A stretch of DNA of 64,000 nucleotides from Geosporobacter subterraneus DSM 17957. GTDB taxonomy: Bacteria; Bacillota; Clostridia; Peptostreptococcales; Thermotaleaceae. Below are positions 39,577-51,988 of the stretch, piece by piece (the stretch's first letter is position 1; the number at the start of each line of letters is the position of its first letter). Made by a program: the position numbers and the translations under genes. The notes beneath the pieces were generated by a model that saw only the letters and a program-made list of their open reading frames with translations, was not told where the DNA came from and searched no databases. The DNA is taken from positions 1 through 64,000 of the forward strand of contig NZ_FQZV01000016.1 of assembly GCF_900142145.1 (NCBI RefSeq). The letters run 5' to 3'.

Positions 39577-39710
39577 ATGGATAAAAGAATATTTCAGAAG
39601 CCTGATAAAGAAGAGATAAAAAGAGGTTGACTTCAATACAGTATGCAGTTACCCAGAAAAATGGCACCGAGCCTCCTTTTGAAAATGAGTTCTGGAACTG
39701 GAGACCTTAA
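39577..39710 (+). pseudogene. msrB: msrB (methionine-R-sulfoxide reductase) N-terminal remnant
   Basis: The first frame gives [15 protein letters not shown]; after a one-base shift the next frame reads [18 protein letters not shown], then ENEFW, the N-terminal signature of MsrB, and ends at TAA (39708-39710). The zinc cysteines and catalytic Cys region are gone. A frameshift plus truncation. Confidence 0.82.
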
Positions 39711-39786
39711 GCATCTTTTCGAAAAGTAAGGATAGCCGCATATTCTATAGAATCTGCTCCATACTAATGCCAAGGAGGGATGTTTA

Positions 39787-40017
39787 ATGGATGTTAAAGC
39801 TAAAATTATTAAGATTCGAAAAAACGCTCAAGGAGATATTACAGATGTGATGCTGAATGATGGCAATGTATATTCGGTAAATGACGCCATTGCATTAGCA
39901 AAGGATCATAAAATTGAAGGAGTGAACGTAGGTCAGGCTAGAAATGGCAGAGAGTATTTAAGGAGCAATCCAAACGATATTCAAAGCGACAATTTGGACA
40001 ATTTACCGATTTTTTGA
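39787..40017 (+). CDS. DUF3892 domain protein
   Basis: 76 residues, the whole of a DUF3892 domain: IRKNAQGDITDVMLNDG, then VYSVNDAIALAK and GVNVGQARNGREYLRSNP. Small cytosolic protein of unknown function found in many Firmicutes. RBS aaggaggg and a following terminator support it as an intact single gene. Confidence 0.88.
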   Translation: MDVKAKIIKIRKNAQGDITDVMLNDGNVYSVNDAIALAKDHKIEGVNVGQARNGREYLRSNPNDIQSDNLDNLPIF

Positions 40018-40068
40018 TCTTGAATTTTGTCAACAGATTATATATTGCATCCTAAATCACAGATATTT

Positions 40069-40101
40069 TGCTGTACGATTATAAAGTACAGCTCTTTTTT
40101 G
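40069..40101 (+). terminator. terminator after the DUF3892 gene
   Basis: GCTGTAC pairs with GTACAGC, followed by a CTTTTTT tail. Confidence 0.82.
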
Positions 40102-40169
40102 TTTGTTAGGGAGGAAGCATGTAAAAAAAACAGAAATAATATAGAATAACTACTATGGAGGAAAAGCAT

Positions 40170-40550
40170 ATGAACTCAGTTTTTACATCTAGTGCACCAA
40201 CGCCGGCAGGACATTATTCACAAGCAGTCATTCATTAGGAAATTGTGTATGTTTCTGGGCAACTACCTATCAACCCGATCACCGGGGAGCAGGTTTTTGA
40301 CAATATAGAAGCACAGACTAAGCAAGTACTTGACAATCTTAATGAAATACTGATTGCTGCCAACAGCAGCAGAGAAAAAGTGTTAAAGACTACCGTCTAT
40401 ATTACAGATATTAAACTTTGGGATCAGGTTAATAAAATCTATGCTGTTTTTTTCGCTGATCACCGGCCTGCAAGAGCTGTGGTTCCGGTGAAGGAACTAC
40501 ATTTTGGATTTCAGATAGAAATTGAAGCTGTGGCTGCGGTAAAGGGATGA
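40170..40550 (+). pseudogene. ridA: ridA with an in-frame amber codon
   Basis: 126 codons cover a complete RidA (reactive enamine/imine deaminase): SSAPTPAGHYSQAVIH, then TAG at 40236-40238, then EIVYVSGQLPINPITGEQ, VLKTTVYITDI and DHRPARAVVPVKEL with the substrate Arg. Only this one stop breaks it; the frame is otherwise perfect, so it is a recent loss, a sequencing error or, less likely, recoding. An RBS (ggagg) stands before the ATG. RidA detoxifies 2-aminoacrylate from PLP enzymes. Confidence 0.82.
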
Positions 40551-40600
40551 TTTGTGGACAGACAGTGATTTATCGCCGGCTAGGAACAGGAGGGAATTTG

Positions 40601-41080
40601 ATGGAACGAGTGACAAGCATACTAAACCATCCTTCTTTTATCGAATACAAGGAACGTAATGCTTTGGCCGAGGAAGAAAGGGTGTTTTGCCGTCATAACC
40701 TGCAACACAGTATAGACGTTGCTAGGGTTGCATACATTATGGCGTTGGAAGAGGGGCTTCCGATAAGAAAGGATGTAATCTATGCAACGGGCCTGCTCCA
40801 TGATATCGGCAGATGGAAAGAATACGCCGAGGGTATCAGTCATGCGAAGGCCAGTGCCGATTTGGCAGAAAAAATATTAGCAGATTGTGAATTTGATCCG
40901 GAGGAAATTAATTTGATATTAGATGCCATACGAAACCACCGGAAAAGCGGAAGGCGGGATACGCCTCTCAGTGTTATTATTTACAGAAGTGACAAGGTTT
41001 CAAGGCTTTGTTTAGAATGTGATGAGATTGAGGAGTGCAATAGATTTTCAAAGGGAGACCGTCCAAAGTTAATCTATTAA
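40601..41080 (+). CDS. HD-domain phosphohydrolase
   Basis: 159 residues. HD metal-binding residues are seen in CRHNLQHSIDVARVAYIMAL, GLLHDIGRWKEY and ISHAKASADLA. Likely a nucleotide phosphohydrolase; substrate unknown. The frame opens at 40547 inside ridA, but AGGAGGG (40588-40594) sets the start at ATG 40601. The C-terminus is Cys-rich (LCLECDEIEEC). A promoter for the pab/fol operon lies after it, so it is probably separate from that operon. Confidence 0.87.
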   Translation: MERVTSILNHPSFIEYKERNALAEEERVFCRHNLQHSIDVARVAYIMALEEGLPIRKDVIYATGLLHDIGRWKEYAEGISHAKASADLAEKILADCEFDPEEINLILDAIRNHRKSGRRDTPLSVIIYRSDKVSRLCLECDEIEECNRFSKGDRPKLIY

Positions 41081-41125
41081 GGCCGGTGATAGGAGGTATG
41101 TAGTACTGGGGATAGGTATTTTCGT

Positions 41126-41155
41126 TTGACGGAAAACCGGGAAAAAGGGTATAAT
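41126..41155 (+). promoter_or_regulatory. promoter of the pab-fol-aroF operon
   Basis: TTGACG (41126-41131) and TATAAT (41150-41155) are 18 bp apart. The start would be near 41162, giving a leader of about 70 nt before pabA. Confidence 0.75.
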
Positions 41156-41231
41156 AGATTGTGAAAAAATTGTTATTTTGTAGAAAATAATTGATAATAT
41201 TTCCAAGATAAATGGTAGAGGGGTGCCTAAA

Positions 41232-41822
41232 TTGATCCTAATGGTTGATAATTATGATTCGTTTACTTATAATCTAACCCAGTATTTATCCTGTCTGCAG
41301 GAAGAAGTGTTAGTATACCGCAATGATCAAATCAGCATTAATGAAATCGAGCAAATGAATCCTCAGATGATCGTATTATCTCCCGGCCCATGCACACCTA
41401 ATGAAGCTGGAATCTGTATAGATGTAGTAAAACATTTTAAAGGAAGAATTCCTATCCTGGGGATCTGTTTAGGGCATCAGACCATAGGGCAGGTTTTTGG
41501 CGGAAAAATAGTACGGGCCATAGAACCTGTTCACGGAAAGGTACATTCAATCTCCCATAATAATAAAGGTGTTTTTAAGGGCTTGAAAAACCCGCTAAAG
41601 GTTACGAGATATCATTCCCTTGTCATTGAGCGGGAAAGTCTGCCGGACTGTTTTGAAATAACTGCTGATACCAGTGAAGGGGAAATTATGGGCATACGCC
41701 ATAAAGAATATATGATTGAAGGCGTCCAGTTTCACCCGGAAGCCATCCTTACAGAAATGGGCATGGAACTATTGGATAATTTTTTGCAGCAGGTCAAGAA
41801 CCTAGAAAAGCAGGTGAAATAA
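41232..41822 (+). CDS. pabA: aminodeoxychorismate/anthranilate synthase glutamine amidotransferase
   Basis: 196 residues. Class I glutamine amidotransferase that supplies ammonia to PabB. Oxyanion loop LSPGPCTP, nucleophile Cys in GICLGHQTIG, and catalytic His/Glu in GVQFHPEA. Start TTG 41232 gives the canonical N-terminus (MILMVDNYDSFTYNL) with RBS agagggg; GTG 41223 is too close to it. It overlaps pabB by one base. Called PabA because its partner is a PabB type. Confidence 0.94.
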   Translation: MILMVDNYDSFTYNLTQYLSCLQEEVLVYRNDQISINEIEQMNPQMIVLSPGPCTPNEAGICIDVVKHFKGRIPILGICLGHQTIGQVFGGKIVRAIEPVHGKVHSISHNNKGVFKGLKNPLKVTRYHSLVIERESLPDCFEITADTSEGEIMGIRHKEYMIEGVQFHPEAILTEMGMELLDNFLQQVKNLEKQVK

Positions 41823-43192
41823 TGATCATACAAAAAATTGACACAAGTTTAAATAGTTTTCAACTTTATACGATATTTAAGGATCGCTCCTATAGCTTTT
41901 TTTTAGATAGTGGGATGGACCATGAAAAGCTGGGTAAATATTCATTCATTGGATTTGATCCTCTTTTAGTATTTAAGAGTAAAAATGAACAAATTGAAAT
42001 CATAGAAGAATCGCAAACAAGCATCTATTATGGAAATCCACTGAATAAACTGAAAGAGATAATAGACCGATACAAAATGGATTATAAGTCGGAAATGCCC
42101 TTTGTTGGCGGATTGGTAGGATATCTATCCTATGACTTATGTCATCATATTGAAAGGCTTCCCAGGAGAGCCATTGACGATATAGACATTCCGGACTGTT
42201 ATTTTGGTGTCTATGATGGAATAATCATTATCGACCACCGACAGAATACAGTATACATTGCGGCTCTGGGTATCAAAACTCCGGCAGATCAAAGAGTGCA
42301 AACAATTGAAGACGAGATTGCAAAGGCTGAACAAAGAGGTGTTTCTATAGAGGTTAAAATGAATCCCAGGGAAGTGGATTTTAAAGCCAATATGACCAAG
42401 GAAGTATACCTGGAAGCCATCGAAAAAGTCAGAAAATATATAAGAGCAGGGGATATCTATCAGGCAAACTTTACACAACGCTTTGAATGCAATCTTGAGG
42501 ATTCACCCTATGAACTGTATGGTAAACTAAGAACGATTAACCCAGCTCCATTTGCAAGTTTATTGGATTTTGGGGATGTTGCCATTGTCAGCAGCTCCCC
42601 GGAGAGATTTATTCAAATAAAAAATCGAATTATGGAAACCCGCCCGATAAAAGGTACACGACCGAGAGGCAAGACGCCAGAGGAGGACATGCAGAATAGA
42701 CAAGACTTATTAACAAGTGAAAAGGACCAGGCAGAGCTGCTAATGATTGTAGATTTGGAAAGAAACGATTTGGGCAGGGTGTCAAAAACCGGTACTGTAA
42801 AGGTTACCGAACTCTTTCACTTAGAAGAATATGCCACAGTGTATCATTTGGTATCCACTATAGTCGGAGAAATGAAAGAGGAATGTGATGTTGTCGATTG
42901 TATTAGTGCTACCTTTCCTGGGGGATCAATAACTGGAGCACCTAAAATTAGAGCTATGGAGATTATTGATGAGCTGGAACCTACCCAAAGAAATATCTAT
43001 ACAGGTTCTATTGGTTATATAGGTTTTAATGGGGATACAGATCTAAATATAGTGATTCGAACTATAGTCTGCAAAAATGGTAAAGCCTACTTCCAAGTGG
43101 GTGGTGGAATTGTTTGGGATTCAGATGCAGAAATGGAATACGAGGAAACGCTGCACAAAGGCAGGGCGCTGTTTAAAGCTTTGAGCAGCTAA
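41822..43192 (+). CDS. pabB: aminodeoxychorismate synthase component I
   Basis: 456 residues. It converts chorismate and ammonia to 4-amino-4-deoxychorismate. The key motif is PIKGTRPRG, whose Lys is typical of PabB where anthranilate synthase has Ala. Others are GDIYQANFTQRF, LIVDLERNDLG-like LMIVDLERNDLGR and FPGGSITGAPKIRAME. The first base of its ATG is the last base of the pabA stop. No trp genes nearby. Confidence 0.94.
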   Translation: MIIQKIDTSLNSFQLYTIFKDRSYSFFLDSGMDHEKLGKYSFIGFDPLLVFKSKNEQIEIIEESQTSIYYGNPLNKLKEIIDRYKMDYKSEMPFVGGLVGYLSYDLCHHIERLPRRAIDDIDIPDCYFGVYDGIIIIDHRQNTVYIAALGIKTPADQRVQTIEDEIAKAEQRGVSIEVKMNPREVDFKANMTKEVYLEAIEKVRKYIRAGDIYQANFTQRFECNLEDSPYELYGKLRTINPAPFASLLDFGDVAIVSSSPERFIQIKNRIMETRPIKGTRPRGKTPEEDMQNRQDLLTSEKDQAELLMIVDLERNDLGRVSKTGTVKVTELFHLEEYATVYHLVSTIVGEMKEECDVVDCISATFPGGSITGAPKIRAMEIIDELEPTQRNIYTGSIGYIGFNGDTDLNIVIRTIVCKNGKAYFQVGGGIVWDSDAEMEYEETLHKGRALFKALSS

Positions 43193-43209
43193 AGAGATGG
43201 TGAATAAAT

Positions 43210-44025
43210 ATGTTTATGATATTAAATGGATTGCTCATTGAGCGTGATAAAGCCCATATTATGGCAGACAGTGAAGGCTATAACTTTGGTTATAGTGTTT
43301 TTGAGACAATAAAAATATACAAGGGCAAAGCATTATTTTTTGAGAAGCATGTCAAAAGGCTGAAAAATGCTTGTGATCAGCTTGAACTGAGTTTTCCATA
43401 TTCTACAGATGAAGTAAAAAAATATTGCTGTGATTTAATTGCTGCTAATGAAATGGAAACAGGGATTGTCAAAATATTATATGGGAAGAATAAAAATACT
43501 ACAGATATGGTCATTTCAACGCGGCAGAATACATATAGAAAAGAAATTTATGATAAGGGATTTAGTCTTTGCTTTGCAGAGACAAAGCGAAATCCTCATG
43601 CCAGATTGACCTATATTAAATCGGCTAACTATCTGGAGAATATATTGGAAAAACAGAGTGCTTCGAAATTAGGCTTCGATGAAGTTGTTTTTTTGAATAT
43701 CTTTGATAAGGTGAGTGAGGGTTCTCTATCAAACATATTCTTTGTGAAGGATAACATCCTCCACACGCCAATAGTTTCCTGTGGGCTGCTCCCGGGAATT
43801 TTGCGGGAAAAGGTTTTGTTTTTAGGAGGCAGGCTAGGGCTAAAGGTAAATCAAGGGGAGTTTTCCCAAGCGGAATTGATTACTGCAGATGAGGTCTTTA
43901 TAACAAATTCCATATTGGGGATCATGCCAGTATCTCAAATCTGTGATTACAAAATGGACCTAAGCAATAATACTATTACCCGAAAGCTTTCAGACGCTTA
44001 TTATCAGTTAATAGAAAATCAGTAA
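43210..44025 (+). CDS. pabC: 4-amino-4-deoxychorismate lyase
   Basis: 271 residues, fold-type IV PLP enzyme that releases p-aminobenzoate and pyruvate. The N-terminus [16 protein letters not shown] and [18 protein letters not shown] are typical; the PLP Lys is in [18 protein letters not shown], and the phosphate-binding region is [10 protein letters not shown] and [10 protein letters not shown]. It follows pabB by 17 nt. Branched-chain aminotransferases share the fold, but the position settles the role. Confidence 0.92.
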   Translation: MFMILNGLLIERDKAHIMADSEGYNFGYSVFETIKIYKGKALFFEKHVKRLKNACDQLELSFPYSTDEVKKYCCDLIAANEMETGIVKILYGKNKNTTDMVISTRQNTYRKEIYDKGFSLCFAETKRNPHARLTYIKSANYLENILEKQSASKLGFDEVVFLNIFDKVSEGSLSNIFFVKDNILHTPIVSCGLLPGILREKVLFLGGRLGLKVNQGEFSQAELITADEVFITNSILGIMPVSQICDYKMDLSNNTITRKLSDAYYQLIENQ

Positions 44026-44056
44026 GAAAAAAATTTACGAAGGAAGAAGGGGCAAA

Positions 44057-44623
44057 ATGGATAAGACGAAAATTGAGAGGGCAGTTAGAGATATATTAGA
44101 AGCAATCGGTGAAGATCCCGATAGAGAGGGACTAAGGGATACACCAAAACGTATTGCACGTATGTATGGAGAGATTTTTGCAGGATTAAAGGCGGACCCA
44201 AAGGATCATCTGGAGATTTACTTTGAAGAAGAAAAGCATGAGGAGTTGGTACTGGTTAAGGATATCCCTTTTTATTCTGTTTGTGAACATCATTTGGTGC
44301 CCTTTTATGGGAAAGCCCATATTGGATATATCCCAAAAGGGGGAAAATTAACGGGCTTAAGCAAGCTGGCAAGGGTATTGGAAACCGTATCAAAAAGACC
44401 CCAGCTTCAGGAGCGGCTTACGGCAACCATTGCGGATACCATTATGGAAAAGCTGAACCCTTATGGTGTGATTGTAGTCGTTGAGGCTGAGCATATGTGC
44501 ATGACCATGCGGGGCGTAAAAAAACCAGGATCCAAAACACTTACATCAGCAGTAAGGGGAATCTTTCAGGATGATGCGAAGTCCAGAGCCGAGGCAATGG
44601 CGCTGATTAACTTTGGCAAGTAG
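44057..44623 (+). CDS. folE: GTP cyclohydrolase I
   Basis: 188 residues, the standard length. It converts GTP to dihydroneopterin triphosphate, the first step of pterin synthesis. Zinc and substrate residues are in [20 protein letters not shown] and [20 protein letters not shown] ggaagaagggg. It follows pabC by 31 nt. Confidence 0.96.
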   Translation: MDKTKIERAVRDILEAIGEDPDREGLRDTPKRIARMYGEIFAGLKADPKDHLEIYFEEEKHEELVLVKDIPFYSVCEHHLVPFYGKAHIGYIPKGGKLTGLSKLARVLETVSKRPQLQERLTATIADTIMEKLNPYGVIVVVEAEHMCMTMRGVKKPGSKTLTSAVRGIFQDDAKSRAEAMALINFGK

Positions 44624-44639
44624 CAGAAAGGTGATGATT

Positions 44640-45500
44640 ATGAGAGGCATTCATAGGGACTTTAACCGAAATGTAGAGATTCAATGTGGAAATCAGGCAT
44701 TTCAGTTTGGCAGCCGTACCTATATTATGGGAATACTCAATGTAACACCAGATTCATTTTCTGACGGGGGAAGTTTTGCAGAAATTGAAAAGGCAGTAGT
44801 GCACGCTGTAGACATGGTTGCACAAGGAGCCCATATCATTGATATAGGAGGAGAATCTACCAGACCGGGAGCTGCAGAGGTATCAGCTGAAGAGGAATTG
44901 AACAGGGTTTTGCCAGTAGTTAAGCGGTTAGTTCAAACAGTGCAGGCTCCTATTTCTATAGATACCTACAAAGCAGAGGTAGCGGAGCAATTATTAAATG
45001 CAGGAGCGCATATGATCAACGATGTATGGGGCCTTCAACGGGATCCGGACATTGCCGGTGTAATTGCTAAATACGGTGTTCCCGTAGTGGTTATGCATAA
45101 TCAGAGGGGAACTGAGTATTCCACAGATATTATAGAAGAGATAAAGAGATTTCTAAAGAAATCTATTGATATAGCCCTAAAAGCCGGTATTAAAAAGGAG
45201 CATATCATTTTGGATCCAGGCATAGGTTTTGGAAAAACACCAGAGCAAAATATGCATGTGATGGCTAGACTGGATGAACTAAATGATCTGGGATACCCTT
45301 GGCTCTTAGGTACTTCAAGAAAATCTATGATCGGAAAGATATTAGATTTGCCTCCAGTAGAGCGGGTCGAAGGAACCATAGCTACCTCAGTTATGGGTAT
45401 TATGCAGGGAGCTGACATACTAAGGGTTCATGATGTTAAGGAAAATTTACGGGCAGCCCAGGTTACAGATGCAATTGTGAGAGGTACATATCATGGATAA
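44640..45500 (+). CDS. folP: dihydropteroate synthase
   Basis: 286 residues. It joins p-aminobenzoate to the pterin pyrophosphate; the target of sulfonamides. Marks are MGILNVTPDSFSDGG, IDIGGESTRPGA, IDTYKAEVAE, HMINDVWG, ILDPGIGFGKTPEQN and GTSRKSMIGKIL. Upstream in-frame codons to 44613 have no RBS; AAGGTG (44628-44633) fits ATG 44640. It overlaps folB by 8 nt. Confidence 0.96.
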   Translation: MRGIHRDFNRNVEIQCGNQAFQFGSRTYIMGILNVTPDSFSDGGSFAEIEKAVVHAVDMVAQGAHIIDIGGESTRPGAAEVSAEEELNRVLPVVKRLVQTVQAPISIDTYKAEVAEQLLNAGAHMINDVWGLQRDPDIAGVIAKYGVPVVVMHNQRGTEYSTDIIEEIKRFLKKSIDIALKAGIKKEHIILDPGIGFGKTPEQNMHVMARLDELNDLGYPWLLGTSRKSMIGKILDLPPVERVEGTIATSVMGIMQGADILRVHDVKENLRAAQVTDAIVRGTYHG

Positions 45501-45858
45501 AATAATTATGAAGAATCTTGGTTTTTACGGATATCATGGAGTTTTACCGGAAGAAAACAGGCTGGGACAGAAATTCTTCTTAGATATAGAGCTTTTCTTG
45601 GATCTTGCAAAAGCAGGAGGTTCTGATTCTGTAGTAGATACTGTAAACTATGCCGAGGTATACGAAATCATTAAGGAGACTGTTGAGAATAAGAGATTTC
45701 AGCTGATAGAAGCATTGGGAGAGAGCATCGCAAAAATTGTTCTGCAAAGGTTTGAAAAGATAGTAGAGATTGTGATTACCATTCGGAAGCCGGAAGCACC
45801 TGTTCCGGGGATTTATGACTACTTTGGCATAGAAATAAGGAGAAATAGAAATGGCTAA
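45493..45858 (+). CDS. folB: dihydroneopterin aldolase
   Basis: 121 residues. It cleaves dihydroneopterin to hydroxymethyl-dihydropterin. Family marks are MKNLGFYGYHGVLPEENRLG, the Glu in DTVNYAEVYEII, LIEALGESIA and VTIRKPEAPVPG with the catalytic Lys. Its ends overlap folP and folK. Confidence 0.95.
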   Translation: MDKIIMKNLGFYGYHGVLPEENRLGQKFFLDIELFLDLAKAGGSDSVVDTVNYAEVYEIIKETVENKRFQLIEALGESIAKIVLQRFEKIVEIVITIRKPEAPVPGIYDYFGIEIRRNRNG

Positions 45859-46333
45859 GGCGTACTTGGGGTTAGGAAGCAATATTGGAAATAAAAGAGA
45901 ATATATAGATGCTGCTTTAGAACTCCTCAGAGAGCATAAAGACATTCAGATAACCCATAGTTCATCCTATTATGAGACAGATCCGGTGGGCTATTTGGAT
46001 CAAGATAGTTTTCTGAATATCGTAGCTGCTATTGAAACAAATTTAGATCCAAAGGCACTTTTATCCTATTGTAATGAAATCGAACAGAAACTGAAAAGAA
46101 AAAGAGAAATAAGATGGGGTCCAAGAACGATAGACATAGATATACTTCTTTATGAAAACTATACATCTCAGGATGAGTACCTCACCATACCTCATCCAAG
46201 AATGTGTGAACGATCCTTTGTAATGATTCCTCTATATGAAATCGCTAAGGATATAAGCATATTTGGACATAGCATTGGAGATATTGTAGAAAAATTAGGA
46301 CAAGAAGGAATTAGGAAGATTGCCTATGAGTGA
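45851..46333 (+). CDS. folK: 6-hydroxymethyl-7,8-dihydropterin pyrophosphokinase
   Basis: 160 residues. It adds pyrophosphate to the pterin before FolP acts. Marks are AYLGLGSNIGNKREYI, SSYYETDPVGYLDQDSFLN, the RWGPRTIDIDILLY signature with the two metal-binding Asp, and IPHPRMCERSFVMIPL. RBS aaggag; overlaps folB by 8 nt. Confidence 0.96.
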   Translation: MAKAYLGLGSNIGNKREYIDAALELLREHKDIQITHSSSYYETDPVGYLDQDSFLNIVAAIETNLDPKALLSYCNEIEQKLKRKREIRWGPRTIDIDILLYENYTSQDEYLTIPHPRMCERSFVMIPLYEIAKDISIFGHSIGDIVEKLGQEGIRKIAYE

Positions 46334-47120
46334 AAATAAAGTACTTATACGAAAAAAAGTTGTGGTTTCTGTAGGAGATTTGAAAATTGGTGGAGGCCAT
46401 CCGCCAATCATTATCGCTGGTCCTTGCGCTGTAGAATCAAAAGAGCAGATTGTAGAGACTGCCTTAGCACTGAAGGAGTTAGGTGTTCATATTCTCCGTG
46501 GCGGGGTGTTTAAGCCTAGAACGAGTCCATATTCCTTTCAGGGGCTTGGTATTGAGGGGTTAAAGCTTTTAAGAGAAGCTGGAAATGCTGCCGGTATACC
46601 CATTATTACTGAATTAATGGACGAAAAGCACATGGATATCGTTAATGAATATGCAGATATTATACAAGTTGGTTCTAGAAATATGTATAACTATTCTTTG
46701 CTGAAGGAACTGGGCACTTTAGAAAAACCGATTCTTCTAAAACGAGGAATGTCCGCAACCCTTAAGGAATGGATGATGGCAGCAGAATACATTGCCTTTC
46801 ATGGAAACAGCAATATTATCCTCTGTGAAAGAGGAATAAGAAGCTTTGATACTTATACACGAAATACCCTTGACCTGGCGGCTGTACCTATCATGAAAAA
46901 AGAAACCGGTTTGCCGGTCATAGTAGATCCTAGCCATGGTACGGGTATAAGAGAACTGGTAACTCCTATGTCAAGAGCAGCCCTGGCTTGCGGTGCAGAC
47001 GGCATCTTGGTAGAAGTTCATCCTAAGCCCGAGTATGCCTTAAGCGACGGAAAGCAGTCTTTATGCTTGGAAGGGTATAAGGAGCTGTTGAAACAAATTG
47101 AGCCTTTTATAAGTATATAA
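46326..47120 (+). CDS. aroF: 3-deoxy-7-phosphoheptulonate synthase (type I beta/KDOPS-like)
   Basis: 264 residues, the short form without regulatory domain. It makes DAHP from PEP and erythrose-4-phosphate, the entry to chorismate. Marks are IIAGPCAVES, RGGVFKPRTSPYSFQGLG, QVGSRNMYNYSLL, LLKRGMSATLKEWM, ILCERGIRSFD and DPSHGTG. ATG 46326 overlaps the folK stop; TTG 46320 is also in frame. Its place at the end of the pab/fol operon couples chorismate supply to folate synthesis. Confidence 0.94.
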   Translation: MSENKVLIRKKVVVSVGDLKIGGGHPPIIIAGPCAVESKEQIVETALALKELGVHILRGGVFKPRTSPYSFQGLGIEGLKLLREAGNAAGIPIITELMDEKHMDIVNEYADIIQVGSRNMYNYSLLKELGTLEKPILLKRGMSATLKEWMMAAEYIAFHGNSNIILCERGIRSFDTYTRNTLDLAAVPIMKKETGLPVIVDPSHGTGIRELVTPMSRAALACGADGILVEVHPKPEYALSDGKQSLCLEGYKELLKQIEPFISI

Positions 47121-47137
47121 AACACAGATCATACAAG

Positions 47138-47166
47138 AAACTTAGGTATAATGCCTAAGTTTTTTT
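47138..47166 (+). terminator. terminator of the folate operon
   Basis: AAACTTAGG pairs with CCTAAGTTT around 7 nt, followed by a T-run. Confidence 0.85.
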
Positions 47167-47231
47167 GTTGTCTAAAACCTGGACAGCTTTCCTCTTTTTT
47201 GTAATTCAGGCAAACATATTGCGTGAAACAA

Positions 47232-47261
47232 TTGAATGGTGTAACTTATAAACAGGATAAT
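47232..47261 (+). promoter_or_regulatory. candidate promoter of the SLH gene
   Basis: TTGAAT (47232-47237) and GATAAT (47256-47261) with 18 bp between. It lies 49 bp before the start codon. Confidence 0.45.
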
Positions 47262-47309
47262 ATATATTAAAAGAGAAAAATTATCCAAAATGTGAAAGGG
47301 GCAAAGTTA

Positions 47310-48134
47310 ATGAAAAGTAAGTTAAAATCTTTATTGGCATCACTGGTTGCTTTATGTATGGTATTTATGTTTGTTTCGCCGAATATGACTTATGCCGATG
47401 GGGAAACAGATCAAACATCAGCAGTTGTAGAGGATACTGCAGTTGAAGTTACTGACGAAATTGAAGATGAGGATGTTCCGACAGGGCCAGTAGAAGGAAC
47501 AGAAGAAGATGCAGAAGATAAAGAGGGAGATGAAGAAGACATAGAAGAAGATGAAGAAGACACAGAAGAAGATGCTGAGGATACACCTGAGAAAAAACTA
47601 TTTACAGATGTGCCAGAAAATCATTGGGCATTTAATGTAATCCATGAGTTAAGAGATAAGAACATCGTTAAGGGCATGAGTGATACGCAATTTGCTCCTG
47701 CAAACCAAATGACAAGGGCAGAATTTGTTACACTATTAGTAAATACATTGGAATTAACTGCAGAAGGCCCCTCAATATTTGAGGATGTATCTGCAGATGC
47801 ATGGTATGGCAAAACTGTTCAGGCAGCTTTTGAAGCCGGAATTGTTAAAGGTATGAGTGAAACGAAATTCGCCCCAAATAAGAACATTACCCGTGAAGAA
47901 ATGGCAACGATGATTCTGCAGGCCTACGAAGTGAAAAAAGGTGAGAAAGTGGAAGAAGCATCTGAAGCTGTTTTTGCGGATGGAGAACAAATCAGTACAT
48001 GGGCGAAAAACAATGTAAACAAAGTAGTTGCAGTAGGATTGATGAGAGGAAGAGGACAAGATCAGTTCGCTCCTAAGGGAATCACGAATCGTGCAGAAGG
48101 TGCACAGGTTATTTTTAATCTATTAAATCAGTAG
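47310..48134 (+). CDS. exported protein with three S-layer homology domains
   Basis: 274 residues. Signal peptide (about 1-30, ending near MTYADG), then a very acidic linker (about 35-97, almost only Glu/Asp/Thr/Val) and three SLH repeats (FTDVPENHWAFNVIHELRDK, FEDVSADAWYGKTVQAAFEA and FADGEQISTWAKNNVNKVVA). SLH repeats hold proteins to pyruvylated wall polymers. There is no catalytic domain; only linker and anchor. GTG 47292 is in frame, but aaagggg fits ATG 47310. Confidence 0.9.
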   Translation: MKSKLKSLLASLVALCMVFMFVSPNMTYADGETDQTSAVVEDTAVEVTDEIEDEDVPTGPVEGTEEDAEDKEGDEEDIEEDEEDTEEDAEDTPEKKLFTDVPENHWAFNVIHELRDKNIVKGMSDTQFAPANQMTRAEFVTLLVNTLELTAEGPSIFEDVSADAWYGKTVQAAFEAGIVKGMSETKFAPNKNITREEMATMILQAYEVKKGEKVEEASEAVFADGEQISTWAKNNVNKVVAVGLMRGRGQDQFAPKGITNRAEGAQVIFNLLNQ

Positions 48135-48138
48135 AAAT

Positions 48139-48170
48139 CAAAGAACCCAAGCCTAGGCCTGGGCTCTTTG
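48139..48170 (-). terminator. terminator of the pyruvate:ferredoxin oxidoreductase gene
   Basis: A 14-bp stem around a central TA. On the minus strand all non-Watson-Crick positions are G-U pairs, while on the plus strand they become A-C mismatches, so the hairpin is built for the minus-strand gene. Confidence 0.75.
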
Positions 48171-48178
48171 TATATATG

Positions 48179-51841
<3,663 letters not shown>

Positions 51842-51988
51842 TCATAAAATAATTATTTGAGAATAAAGTTAAATGAAAAATATTAAAAAAATTTCTATAG
51901 AATGACAAGAGAGAAGAGGAATATTCAAAGAGATATGGAAGTATTCAGATATTAGCTTTCTTAATCAAAGTATAGCGGAGGGGTCAAT

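Noticed and set aside
40236-40238. TAG in ridA as a pyrrolysine codon
   Set aside because: RidA is not a Pyl protein and no pyl genes or downstream element are seen; other TAGs nearby are in decayed genes.
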